This document shows, in pieces, positions 24,488-35,353 of a stretch of 64,000 bases of DNA. Under the pieces are notes generated by a model. That model searched no databases. It was not told where the DNA came from and saw only the letters and a program-made list of their open reading frames with translations. The first letter of the stretch is position 1. Each line of letters begins with the position of its first letter. A program made the translations under genes and the position numbers. Location: positions 348,682 to 412,681 of the forward strand of contig JAKMXF010000305.1 of NCBI GenBank assembly GCA_024704765.1, written 5' to 3'. The stretch is from Oopsacas minuta. Its lineage: Eukaryota > Porifera > Hexactinellida > Lyssacinosida > Leucopsacidae.

Positions 24488-27400
24488 ATGGCTGAACCAA
24501 GCGATCAATCAGATGAATATTTTGCATCTATAGCTTCACAAAATTATTTCCTCGATTTTAATTCATGTTCTCTAACTGGATACAATGAAATCGAACATCC
24601 AACTGAAATGATTGACTACCCCAATTATCTTCATAATTACGACCCTGATCATCATACTGATGCATTCGGTCCCATTTCTTCAACTGAAAGTCAATATATA
24701 ATTTCGAAATTTCCAGATCCTATTGATACAAACTCACCGCCTAACGAATGTTCCCAGGTAGACCCAGAGCAAGTCTCTGAAAATCAGAGTGTTTCTGAAT
24801 CAATAACCCATACGGATGTCAGAAGAAGAATTGATACAATGATTCTATCAAGGTCTACTATCCTACCGTATGATATGCCCAAAGGACCTTGGGAATCTCA
24901 TGTGACAACTAAATTAGATTTAAATGAATGGGCGTTGGATCTTGCTACTGGTGGCGGGAGATTTAACTTAGTGTGGAGTTCAACTTATACACCTACATCT
25001 AGAAAAGGCAAGCAGAGGGTTTTAAGTTGCTACAGAGCTAAAAAGGGCAAACTCACAAATGAAAAACGAAATACCATTACACAAAGGTGTAATTGTCCAT
25101 ATAGCATTCGTTTAGAAGAATGTATTGAAGGTTGGGCAGTAGTTACAGGAAATTTTGTGCACAATGACGATTTAGTATAAAGTCATAGCGCTAGTCTAGC
25201 GGAGTCTTCCCTTCGACAAATACCATTAGAATTTAATACCCTCGGCTTTGAGCTTAAACGTGCAGGTCTCACAGCATCAAAAATTAATCAAGTTTTTATA
25301 AGTAAAGCACATGAAAAACATCTTCCAATAACGTGGTCTTATCAAGATGTGTACAATAAATTTCAGCCAAGTGTTGAAGAAAGAGGTTTTGATGCAACGA
25401 ACTTCGTCAGTTATCTACAAGAACAACTATCTACCAAAGGATTGTATTTCGCTATACAGACAACAGAAGACAGCTCAATGAGTAAAGTCTTTTGGACATT
25501 AACTGATAGTTTTGAACGCTGGGTTGAAAATTCTGAAGCTAACATAGTGCTCTTCGATACCACCCATGGTACAAATAAATATACCCTTAAGTTTGCCGCT
25601 TTTTGTACAGTCAATAAACATGGAAATACTCAAGTCCTGGCATGTACACTACTTGATCGTGAAACAGAGGAAGCATTTACTTGGGCATTCAGTGAATTCC
25701 TGAAACCATTTCGACATTAACCCAAAATCATTATTACAGACGGTGACCCAGCTATGGCCGCAGCGATCAGAAATGTATACCCTTCCACTATACATCTCCT
25801 TTGCACTTTTCACATTGGCCAAAATATTGTCAAACATATTAAACCTCTTTTCAGTGGCCGACATGAAAACTTATGCGAAAGTTGGAATGCTTTCTTAAAT
25901 TCATGGTGGAATCTATGTAAAAAACAAGATTCAGAATCTCGTGATGATTTTGATCAAGAATGGAAAGAACTTTTGGCTCTAGTTCAATCCAGGCAAAACT
26001 CGAATAACGAGAAAGTTTTCCATTCTGCTCAACTTTTTTTACGTATATTATATGACAAGAGAATTCAATGGGCATCACGATGGACCTGGCAACACCTCAC
26101 GTTGGGTGCTCATTCCACACAACGTTCAGAATCCATTCACTCAACGATCAAACAGTTTTTAAATGCACATACTCTTCTTACATATCTCGCGAATAAAATT
26201 GATGAAAATAGGAAGAGCCTTTCAGAACAAAATGAAGGACGTGCAACCCGGTTAGCGCTTAAAATGGCTACATACTCATCTAAACATCCGATAGAACGAA
26301 ACCTTAAGTTAACACCATTTGCACTGGCGATTGTAAAGGCACAAATTAATCAGTGCATGCAATATAGTGTTGATGCCATATTTAACGTTGGCGAAGGAAA
26401 GATTTATGAAGTTAACTCTATTGTCAGAGACTCAGGTAAGGAAGAAGTTGTAATAATATAGTACACTCAAACCTCTCTTATCCGGGTAGTGCCGGACCGT
26501 AGGGTGCCGGAAGTCAGAATTTGCCCGAATCTGAGAAATAACATTAACTCTATGGGAGGGCCAATCAGTTGGAATCGGGTCCACTTTTCAGAACCGTACC
26601 CGAGAAACCCGATCCCGATTCCAACTCTGGATCCAATTATAATCAATAGGACAAATATCGATATGGACGGATATAGCTGTTATGACGGTTTTTAGTTACA
26701 AAGAAACGTGTTAGATATGAATTACGAGTAAAACAGCTCTACTATAAGGAATATTTACTAAAAATTGAAATGATCGAATCAGTTTCAATCCTTTTGGAAA
26801 ATGGTGTCTGGTTGAGGGAGGTAGCCGGATATCGGAGTCCGGATAAGAAGTTCGAGTGTACGTATAATAATTTATGCTAATTCAAATACGTATTTTGTCT
26901 TTATTCTAGTTGAAAGAGAAGGATTGTCGGGAGGTACCAACAAGGAGAAATTAACATCTATGGACCTCGGGTTATCGAAGGTTTTTACTAAGTCCAGCCG
27001 TAAGACAACGTTGACATCTTGCACATGCTTGTTCCCATCATCATGGGGCTTACCATGTCGTCACATGCTTATTGTTTATCATCACGAGAAAATAACGAAT
27101 ATACACGACAAAGCTATAGTTGATTTCTGGAAGGTAAGTAGTCATTCGATAGAGCACAGATATTATTGCAACCGCACTCGGTTATATCAGAATTACGTAA
27201 TGACTTGCCAAATTATTGACATTGTGTCCTTGTGTTCTTTCAACTATTAATGTATCGTCTCATAATAGATAGAGAATCAAGCAGATCACAATTCTAATAT
27301 CTACAGCTTATTGGTAGTCAGAATGTAATAGAATTACAAGAAAATGATCAAAATAATCCTATCCTAACGAAAGACGAAAGGTATGATATGCTAACAACAG

Positions 27401-27644
27401 AATTTAAAACATTGCTCATCTTGCTTCACTTGACCATTCAACTTTTTCGCTTATGAGAGGTAAATTAGCTGAAATGGACCAATTGCTAAGACCTATACTA
27501 CAGGAAAGTGGAGCAATTATTCCAAGTATCGCTACAATCCTAAATCCTAGACGTGTTCGATCCAAAGGGCGCCCTTCTAATAAAAGGAAACGGAGCTTTA
27601 ACGATGTTGGGACGAAGAAAAGGAATACAGATAAAAACAAATGA
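24488..27644 (+). pseudogene. MULE transposase, FAR1/SWIM type, spliced, two nonsense codons
   Basis: Domains in order: a FAR1-like C2H2 region (SCYRA, QRCNCPY, FVHNDD..SH); a DDE core with LFDTTHGTNKY (first Asp), ITDGDPAM (second Asp) and CTFHIGQN, then TQRSESIHS (catalytic Glu); a SWIM finger CTC..PCRHM; and a basic tail NPRRVRSKGRPS. In-frame TAA codons occur at 25178 and 25718. Intron 1 (26436-26909) has donor CAG|GTAAGG and acceptor TTCTAG and rejoins in frame (phase 1). A second donor AAG|GTAAGT lies at 27134, and the last exon has a frameshift near 27408. FAR1-like MULEs are known from plants and several animal groups. This copy is inactive as read. Confidence 0.88.
26464..26858. mobile_element. 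Pogo/Tigger-like MITE inside a MULE intron (395 bp)
   Basis: Ends CACTCAAACCTCTCTTATCC and (inverse) CACTCGAACTTCTTATCC, both flanked by TA, have the CACTxGAACCTCxxTTATCCG look of pogo-like MITEs. There is no coding capacity. It sits entirely within the first intron of the MULE transposase; removing it leaves an intron of about 77 bp with both splice sites intact. Confidence 0.78.
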
Positions 27645-27726
27645 AAATTTGGTACTTTGTCACAGTGTAATAGTTGTCATTAGAGATATACACATATATG
27701 TAGATACTTTCTCTAGTGTAGCAATA

Positions 27727-29075
27727 CAGGGTGTTAAGAAATTGATGCCCTCTAATACTAACTCAATGATTAGTCTATAAATAATCTCTAAACATATACA
27801 TTTATTTCCCAATATATCCACCCTTTAGTTGTATACATTTACTTATCCGATCTGGCATACTGGCTATCAATTTGTCCAAAACTTCAGGTGAAATATGTCT
27901 CCAAGCTGAAATAAGTTGTTTTTCGAGCGTTTTTAGATTTGTTGCCGGCTGAAAAGAATTGATGGCGGTTTGGATTATTGACCATAGATTCTCTATAGGA
28001 CTCAGGTCAGGGGAGTTGGCAGGCCAAATACCTTTGGGCCAGAAGTTTTGAAAGTTCCCTCCTAGCCATTCCTGTGTTTTTTTGGACGTGTGTGCCGGGG
28101 CACCATCCTGTTGAAAAATGGCAGCCGACATGTCCGACAATAATTTCCTCTCAGTTACTGCACCTGTATCTCTATCTCGATGCATTGCAGACATCATCGT
28201 CTTCTTCAGAACCTCTTCTAGATAGTATATTGTTGTTACTATCTGCCCACTAGGGATTATGTGAAGGTTTGATAGGCCATTATAGGACATCATGTCCCAA
28301 ACCTGCAATTTTCCAGGAAACTTCACTTTTTCCGTAGGTACAACTTTTTCTCTGTCTGCTAACCAAACTCTGTCGTTCTGCCGATTCGGTGAATGGTACA
28401 ACTCAAATGGAGATTCATCAGAGAAAAGTACATTGCGCCAATCATTAATTGACCAATTTTTTCGTGCCAAACAGAAGGTTAATCGAGCGAATTTCTGTTT
28501 TTCGGTTAATTTGGGCTGTAACTGTGGCTTATACGGCTTTACACCTAGATTTTTCCGCAAATATGTATGCACAGTTACATGGGAAAGTTGAAAACCCTTA
28601 GACTTTAAGAGCTGGGATATTTTGCGAGTTGATTTCATCTTTTTCCCTAATGTTTTAGCAATAACTATTTTCGGTACTTTTCCTATCGCCGGTTTTCTTC
28701 CTCGGCCTTGCCTATTCTCGAGGCTGTTTCCACAATATGCCCTCAACCACCACCGACAAACGGTACGTACATTTGTGCCAAAATGTATTGCGACACTTTT
28801 CTGCGTCTGCCCGGCTTTTAACATGCCTATTGCTTGATTACGCACTGCTAGACTAGCTTCTTTGACCATGGTATTAACTAATTGTGAAGACAATTGAAGA
28901 TTGGGTCAAAATATGCACAAAAAGTTAATGAAGTAGGAAAAGCTACCTACTAAATATAACTCCTGGTATATTAAAGTACAAATCAAGTGAAAAGCTAGAT
29001 ATTTAACAATGTAAAAATACTATGGTAGCATTAGATCTCGAGAGATAGGGAGGGCATCAATTTCTTAACACCCTG
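27727..29075 (-). mobile_element. Intact Tc1-like DD37E transposon (1349 bp)
   Basis: Perfect 26-bp TIRs begin CAGGGTGTTAAGAAATTGAT and are flanked on each side by TA, the obligatory Tc1/mariner target duplication. A single uninterrupted transposase gene lies on the minus strand. The element is inserted between the end of the MULE coding region and the MULE's right TIR. Perfect ends and an open frame indicate a young, possibly mobile copy. Confidence 0.92.
27802..28869 (-). CDS. Tc1/mariner-superfamily transposase, DD37E
   Basis: The 355-codon frame starts at ATG 28869 in an ACCATGG context; an upstream in-frame TTG is not a likely start. The N-terminal 110 residues form a bipartite helix-turn-helix DNA-binding region (VRNQAIGMLKAGQTQKSVA, then GRGRKPAIG and VTVHTYLRKNLG). 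Catalytic residues are FSDESPF, FQQDGAPAHT and SPIENLW, with 37 residues between the second Asp and Glu. NSPDLSPIENLW is the Tc1-side form of the motif. The frame has no stop or frameshift. DD37E families are known in mosquitoes and other animals. The product would cut and paste the surrounding element at TA sites. Confidence 0.93.
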   Translation of the reverse strand: MVKEASLAVRNQAIGMLKAGQTQKSVAIHFGTNVRTVCRWWLRAYCGNSLENRQGRGRKPAIGKVPKIVIAKTLGKKMKSTRKISQLLKSKGFQLSHVTVHTYLRKNLGVKPYKPQLQPKLTEKQKFARLTFCLARKNWSINDWRNVLFSDESPFELYHSPNRQNDRVWLADREKVVPTEKVKFPGKLQVWDMMSYNGLSNLHIIPSGQIVTTIYYLEEVLKKTMMSAMHRDRDTGAVTERKLLSDMSAAIFQQDGAPAHTSKKTQEWLGGNFQNFWPKGIWPANSPDLSPIENLWSIIQTAINSFQPATNLKTLEKQLISAWRHISPEVLDKLIASMPDRISKCIQLKGGYIGK

Positions 29076-29077
29076 TA

Positions 29078-29266
29078 TAACATTCCTTATAATAATCATT
29101 ATATGTTCCTTATAAATCCTTATATAGTCCTTATCCTTATATGTCGGTTAAATCCTTATATGTCGGCCATAATTCCTTATTTGTCGGCTAAATCCTTATA
29201 TGTCGGCCATAATTCCTTATTTGTCGGCTAGCCGACAATGTAGGCCGCCGACATATAAGTAATCCC
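29078..29266. repeat. Right TIR of the MULE
   Basis: Inverse of the left TIR. It starts in degenerate CCTTATA units, continues with about two full 40-bp units in inverse orientation, then TGTCGGCTAGCCGACAATG and the terminal GTAATCCC. It has fewer complete units than the left TIR. The DD37E transposon inserted immediately inside it. Confidence 0.85.
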
Positions 29267-30050
29267 ATATTTAAAATATGCATACTCTTGCTGCATCTGA
29301 AGTCTAAGATTGAAAACACTAGAAATTAGAAGAAGTTAAAACCTAATTAGTTCCTTTTAAACAAACTAATAATTCTATAATCTCAGAAACTTTAGGCTTA
29401 TCTATTGACATTCTTGTGCCAACCAAAGTACCTTTACTTGGATTGAGGAAATTTGGTAAACAGTCTTTTATCTGTATCATTTTATAGTTATACAATTAAT
29501 GATATTAAACTACATCCAGGGTCCAAAATATCCCACAAGTACAATTTCAAAGGTCAGGATTTTGCTGAATATTATCTAATAATCAGTTATTTGTGATAAA
29601 TTCAAAGGGCTTAACCAAAATAAAAAGGTCAAAAATTTCACTGCAGTGAACAGGCCTATCTATAACGTAGACCACAGGAGTGTGTATTATAAAATAGCAT
29701 AAGACGTGTATTAGCAGAGGCGTCAGGTTGACCAAAAATAGTGGGAGGCGTTGTACTCACTACTCATTTTACGTTTAACTACACAAATTCTAATGAATAA
29801 TAAATGTATTATATATCGAATTTCATGACGTTATCAAAAATATGACCTACATAATGGAATCCTTCAATGTATTTCTGAATTGATTAATTAAAGAATCTAT
29901 AGTTGTGTTATTCCGTAATTGCTCAATTAAGAAATCAATAGCTCATGTATTTCGTAATTGAACTATAAGAGGGTCTATACTCTAGAGTGTGAACAATATA
30001 TACTGAATGTGTTTCAACTATAAATACAAATAATCAAGTACTATATTAGG

Positions 30051-30281
30051 CCCAACTTGGTATCATTCCTCAAGCTTTACCTTCTTCTTCCTTGGACGTC
30101 ATGTTCCGCCGAACGAGGATTTAGCTACTTAAGACGTATAAAAACTTATCCTCGAAGCACTATGAAGGGATATAGATTGAATGCATGTTCTTTATGCAAC
30201 ATGCATATGGAAACTGTGGACCTACTTGATCTTGACCATTCACTGACGAATAGATTAATAGGATTGAGGCCAGGATAGATC
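30051..30281 (+). pseudogene. hAT transposase, C-terminal dimerisation domain fragment
   Basis: The plus strand encodes LLLPWTSCSAERGFSYLRRI then KTYPRSTMK and RLNACSLCNMH. This is the conserved hAT C-terminal block (LPxTSCxxERxFSxLRRIKTxLRSTMxxxRLxxLxLLxIH), which mediates dimerisation and carries the last catalytic residue region. Nothing upstream is recognisable as the rest of a hAT transposase. A CAGAGGCGTCAGG at 29715 could be an old hAT terminus, but no partner was found. Confidence 0.8.
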
Positions 30282-31089
30282 GATTTGTGCTTATTAAAGA
30301 TTGTTTCAAAAAGTGTTAAATCACATCAATAAGTAGTTGCTCAAATTGCAATCATTACGAATACAGAAATAAAATTATTTATAGGTTAGAAGTATTACAT
30401 AAGTACAACAATTATGTACCACATATTAAGTTGCAATACATTGAGTAAACTAGGAAATTGGAATATTAAACATCTTTCAAGGGAGCATAATATTTCAAAG
30501 AAACTGAGGGTAGCCCCCCAATTTCAGGCTCTTTTCAACTGGGGGGCGTTATTCTTGGAGATTCCATATATATAGCTGAGCTATAGTGTTGTACAGTTTT
30601 TTTGCAATACAAACCCCATAACCTCATTCGCAAAGGTGACTCTCATTAATCCGAAAAATGACATTTCCTAGTAGACAGAAAACCTAATACACAAAAACTG
30701 TGCTGTAGGATAGCTGAGCTATATAAAAGTTATTTGATATTCTCGTACCTCTCAAATGCATAGAATAATGAACAAGATGTTGAAAACGACCATATTCAGT
30801 TGACACATTAAATTTTCTCACAGCAATTAAATGAAAACAGCAGCAGTTAACAAACGATAAAAAGTACGATTAAAACTTGTTTTAAATGAGGAAATTTTCG
30901 GACTGTGCAGTAAAATGATTTAATTTCTATTTACGAAATAAAATTCAATAATCTTTCGGTGGGCACATCCTCGGAAATCCAAAGAATGCAAACTAATTAT
31001 TAATTTTGATTTGTGAGTCACATAACTTAAGTTGCATCATGTAGGTTGGGTATACTCTTGAACAAGGGCCTTTGGAATATCAGCTAGAC

Positions 31090-31213
31090 CATTGGTTCTC
31101 AACCTTTTTTCTTCCGCGGACCCCTTTGGTCCATTTTATGGGGTCCGCGGACCCCTGCCAATAAACATAACGAAAACATTTTAGGGCTACGGACCACAGG
31201 TAGAGAACCACTG
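31090..31213. mobile_element. hAT MITE with perfect 8-bp target duplication (124 bp)
   Basis: Ends CATTGGTTCTCAACCT and (inverse) CAGTGGTTCTCTACCT are typical hAT TIRs. The flanking octamer AGCTAGAC is identical on both sides. The interior has the inverted pair CCGCGGACCCCTTTGG / GGGGTCCGCGG. The clean duplication suggests a comparatively recent insertion. Confidence 0.88.
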
Positions 31214-32088
31214 AGCTAGACCACTTTTGCCTCGTCAAGAGTACAAATACATAAATCAAAAATTACGATCTATACTGACAGATTAATCTATTAATTACAT
31301 TTGTTTAAGTTTACCTTGGATAGTGCCTCAAATCAGTAGTGTCAATAAAATAAATTGAAAAATATAGTAAGTGTCGACACAGACTGTAATTTTCGATTTT
31401 TTGCTCGCTTCGCAGCTGTTTAAAACAAAATTTAAGAAAAATTTGTGTTTTAAAAAATTTTTCATTTGTCAAATTTGGAAATCCACTAAAGACTATGGTG
31501 ACGTCACTATCATGAATATGAAAAATGTCCCCAATTTAAGATATACTAGACTTCATTGGTTGCAATTATCATTCTAACCATTATAAAACGAAGTTATGAT
31601 CATTCTAGCATCCATGATGTCAAGTTGTCTTGCAAAAATAAAAATAATATTTGTGAATGTCCGCAAATGCTCATTTTCTATCTAATTTTAGAAAAATTGC
31701 TTAGTCACCACCATATTCATTATGGTGGCAGCATAGTTATGGTGTCCAATGTGTCCGCCCTGACATCTACCACACTTCATCAATTGTAATTATTAGTCTA
31801 ACTGTTATTGTTATTGAATTACTAGTGTTTCAAATTGTATATTATTAATAAAGTCATATAAATTGTGTCATTAGTATGTAATTATTTTTCCATAGTCCAA
31901 CGATTGTGTAATAAGTTTGATAAATTATATCAATTCCCTTCGTATACTGTTTACAACATCCTACTAAGATTTTGCTCCCTGTATTATATTATCCCAAACC
32001 TAATACAATTCCTATGGGATAAATTATGAAATGGCACAAAAGTGGCATAGTACGTCAGATAAACAGTATTACCCTCAGTGGACACCAT

Positions 32089-32150
32089 ACGGTAATTATC
32101 TATGCACCCTGAAAGTTTAATTGTCACAGTAATTGTCTATGCACCCTGAA
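32089..32150 (+). repeat. Short tandem duplication
   Basis: A unit GTAATTATCTATGCACCCTG followed by AAAGTTT is repeated about 30 bases later as GTAATTGTCTATGCACCCTG plus AAAATTT. It is a local duplication with no evident function. Confidence 0.7.
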
Positions 32151-33279
32151 AATTTCAGCCCTTAATCTATATTATAGTTTGGGCTGTGAACAAGGATAAA
32201 TAATAATAATAATAATAATATTAATAATAACATTTCAACTCTGGCCACAGGAAAAAATAAGAAGCACTAAACGAATCGTAGAAACTTAAAGGAGAATATC
32301 AAAACATCGTAGTAGGATTTTGTTAACAGTGATACACAACTTAAACGAACTTGAAATGTTAACTCATTCTTTGGTAGAAATAGCTCATATTTGTCAAAGA
32401 GTTTGGCACAATTAAGCATATTGACCTTCCAAAGGGCTAGGTATAATTCAAGTCATGGCTGGATAAGGTTAAGCGCTGCTGTATTCAGCTAGCTACTTTG
32501 AGAAAATACAATTGGCTAACCGAGTAGGGTAGTTTTTACCAATTTGTTCATTGTTTCTAGGCGTTTGAAAGATACAAGATGATATACAAACGCTTTCTGT
32601 TCATAAGATATTCATGTGATGCTATATTATATCTTCTCAAATTCAATCCCTGTGTGAGAAACAATCGCACCACGATTGAATATATGATATCTATAAGATG
32701 AATATTTTCCATCTTAGTAAAAGATATCATTTTTGAATAGACGGATAATTCCGGAGATAACCGGTTAATCGTATTGATTGAACTAAGTTTAACCACACTC
32801 GAAATAAGGTTAGCCAACCCCAGCACTGTACAAGTATAAGATAGAGTTTTTAACACTAAGTATTTCAAAGATCTTAGATCATTTAAGGTTAACAACCCAC
32901 GAGAGGCTTCTAGGATTTTAAGATAAAAGAAAAAATCCAGAGTGATCATAGTATCAATTGAAATTTCGGTTGCATGTGTTAAGGCCAGGAACCTAGATAC
33001 TTTAATACCCTAAGTATAACGAGTAAACAATAAAGTTACAGAAAACCTGCTCCCAAAAAATGCCATTAAAAGTGAAATGATTTGATAACAAGCATCCCTC
33101 ATCGCTTGCTGGAATGCATAATTAGGCATAGAAATATATTAAACAAAAATTTCAACAAAATATATTTTTCATGCTTCCTACAGGTGCTTAGGGAAATTTG
33201 GACAGATAATAGTGTTCAATAATAGAGTAAATCATCAATCGAAAAATTCACTATAGAGGCATTCGCTGCAGCAGGAATA

Positions 33280-33570
33280 CACTGTCTGGATAAAAGTATT
33301 GGAACACTTTACCACTTTGGCCAGAGGGGTAGCCAAAGTGCGGCACTAGCAACACATATGCTTGTGGCACAATTGGACCACGGCGAGATTACGTTGTAAG
33401 ATTATATGGATATAGTGGAATTAGGAAAATAGAATGCGATCATTGTTTATGATATATTGATGCATAAAATTGTTTAAAATCATACTTAGTCTTTGCAATT
33501 AAACTGGTGTCCAAATTGGTGTCATGTGTTAATTGTGCTAGGCTGTCCCAATACTTTTTGCCAGGCAGTG
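33280..33570. mobile_element. Tc1-like MITE abutting DOCK exon 4 (291 bp)
   Basis: TIRs CACTGTCTGGATAAAAGTAT and (inverse) CACTGCCTGGCAAAAAGTAT continue to TTGGAACA/TTGGGACA and are flanked by TA on both sides (33278-33279 and 33571-33572). The interior has a strong hairpin with arms CCACTTTGGC and GCCAAAGTGCGG. There is no transposase, so it is non-autonomous. Its right TA lies one base from the last plausible coding base of DOCK exon 4. Confidence 0.88.
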
Positions 33571-33573
33571 TAC

Positions 33574-33937
33574 ATGGTTGATTATCGAATAATAAGTCAA
33601 AGGGATGAAGAAATGGGAAACTTGCCTGCAAGCGTCGACTATCACGATTCTTCATTTTTGATCTCTGGGCAGTTCCGCCACCTTGAATAGGAAGGGAAGA
33701 ACTAAGCATCTCTAAATCCTTTGTTTCAAAAGGACCAAATCGGACTATTTCAATCATAAGGTAGAGTTCTTGATTAATATCATTCGTTTCAAGATTCGTG
33801 AAAATAGAATAGGTTTTCAACAATTTCGCAGGATCACTTGGGACACCTTTTTGATCCATACAAACCCGATATTGCTCAGAAATCCTTTTACCAAGAGTTG
33901 CATTATAAATTGAAACGAACATTTCTGTATCAAAGAG
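33574..33937 (-). CDS. DOCK exon 4 (C2-like region)
   Basis: The acceptor TTATTTTTAG|CTC is strong, and the exon opens in phase 0, matching the exon 3 donor. It encodes MFVSIYNA, ISEQYRV, KGVPSDP, YSIFTNLETNDINQELYLMI and EIVRFG. In DOCK3/4 these correspond to VxFSLYD, ISERFLV, NGxPxxP, FTDLxxxDxxRDLYI and HVIRIG. After a Ser/Gly-rich insertion it ends near RRLQASFPFLHPFDLLFDN, resembling RRPYGCAVLSILDVL. The likely donor is CAACCAT|GTACAC, in which the G is genomic and the T belongs to the MITE's TA duplication. A GC-type donor (CAG|GCAAGT, near 33631) is an alternative. The open frame runs on through the MITE to 33440. Confidence 0.83.
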
Positions 33938-35353
33938 CTAAAAATAACAAAATAAACAAATATACAGAATAATGCACTGATAATAGCTAATCAAGAACAA
34001 TAACTAGCTACATATCAGTTGTAGGGTTGTCAGTGTAGAGACATGATAGAGCGGTTCATTTACTAGATAGTTTAACGAAGGCGCGAAAGATTTGACATAG
34101 TATGAATTTTCAAACAAACACGAAATTTATCAAAGACAGACCCCAAGCTTCTTAAAAGGCCAAATATATGTATATTCAAAATAACCCCAGTTCTTCAATA
34201 AATTCTGAGAAAATAGATATAGGGGAGAATTGGAATCTCTAAGGGTTAAAATGAATTCGAATTCATCACTAAGTACATTCTAGGATATAATGATTTAAAA
34301 GAGTTATGGTAATAACAAATGAGGGGGATGGAATAAGCGCTGGGTATAACACTAATTTACAAATGTATAAGCGGCGGGCTGATTTTTTGGATCCTTAGAG
34401 TATGAACTAGAAGTTGTGGTGATATTGTCTAGTGCTGTACCGGATTAAATATCTCGTGCTCCTGCAGGATATCAGGATAGAGATTGTAAATAGATCAAGT
34501 AGCTGGAATAACGTTAAAATATTTATCAGCTAAAATAACTTCAATATAAAGCAGGGATCTCAACTCCCACGATCAATAGGAGATTTACGGTCTACAACAA
34601 TACACGATCCTTGGTATTTCATAGATGACTTTAACTAATACTAAGAATTACATCTTACAATCGAATCGTGAGATTTTCACGAATCTCAAGAATTTTAAGG
34701 TTTTAGGTTGAGAGTCCTGTTTACAGTGAGTGATTTGTTTTCGAACAAAGACAAAAAGCTCTTGTTATACAGGTTATAAATAATATTGTTTACTACACAA
34801 TTAATACAAGCAAACTTTCATTACTTGCGCTGCGGGGTACGTGAACACTTCGTGAACGCTGCTGATGCCCTTCAGGTGCATCTTGTAATCATAATGAGGT
34901 ACTATTGGTTATATTCGTATATACATGTATTTTCAAGTATTAAGACGACACGTGAATTCGGAATAGCTGATTCATGGTGACTACATATAGCATTAATCAT
35001 AAACTCTAGTTTATGAAGAACAATTTGTTAAATGCTCAACAATGTACTTGTATTTCATTGCGACACGCATTGGTACATTTTTGTGTGGCGAAGAATGTAA
35101 ATTTGACAAAGTGATTAGTTAAGGAAGTTGTAATTTGTATTTGATAATTATTGAGATAAAACATATCTTCTATAATTATACTTGATGTTTACGATAATTA
35201 ACTAAGGTTAAATATATTGTTCACGTCATATACAATAAAATTATCATAGTTACATATTTATTCCAGTGGGATCTCAATAATATTCGAATATTTAGCGGTT
35301 ATAACTAATCATTGCGTGATTTAAATTTACAAACACAGGTTTAAAAATTGGCA
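33938..35353. other. DOCK intron 3, right-hand part: nothing recognised
   Basis: AT-rich sequence upstream of exon 4 without recognisable repeats or coding frames. A short frame at 34786-34980 has no signature. Confidence 0.5.

Larger units (their letters stand above)
23989..29266 (+). mobile_element. FAR1-type MULE transposon (5.3 kb, with nested insertions)
   Basis: The element is bounded by GGGATTACTTAT followed by TGTCGGCGGCCTACATTG on the left and the exact inverse arrangement on the right. Long TIRs (about 190-245 bp) consist of repeats of a 40-bp unit alternating GCCGACAAATAAGG and GCCGACATATAAGG. The flanking 9-mers ATATTAAAA and ATATTTAAA match at 8 of 9 positions, as expected for the 9-bp duplication of MULEs. 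Inside are a spliced transposase gene (24488-27644), a pogo-like MITE (26464-26858) and a DD37E Tc1-like transposon (27727-29075). Without these two the MULE would be about 3.5 kb. Confidence 0.88.
30282..33279. other. Intronic sequence with small repeats
   Basis: No gene recognised. It holds a hAT MITE (31090-31213), a local duplication (32089-32150) and an (AAT)n microsatellite at about 32203-32231. Short frames here lack motifs. Confidence 0.5.

Noticed and set aside
28292-28837. Two plus-strand frames of 71 and 99 codons
   Set aside because: They are antisense to the intact DD37E transposase.
33440-33573. Continuation of the DOCK exon 4 frame to a stop at 33440
   Set aside because: These codons read through a Tc1-like MITE TIR and have no DOCK similarity. 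I treat them as non-coding unless transcripts show exonisation.
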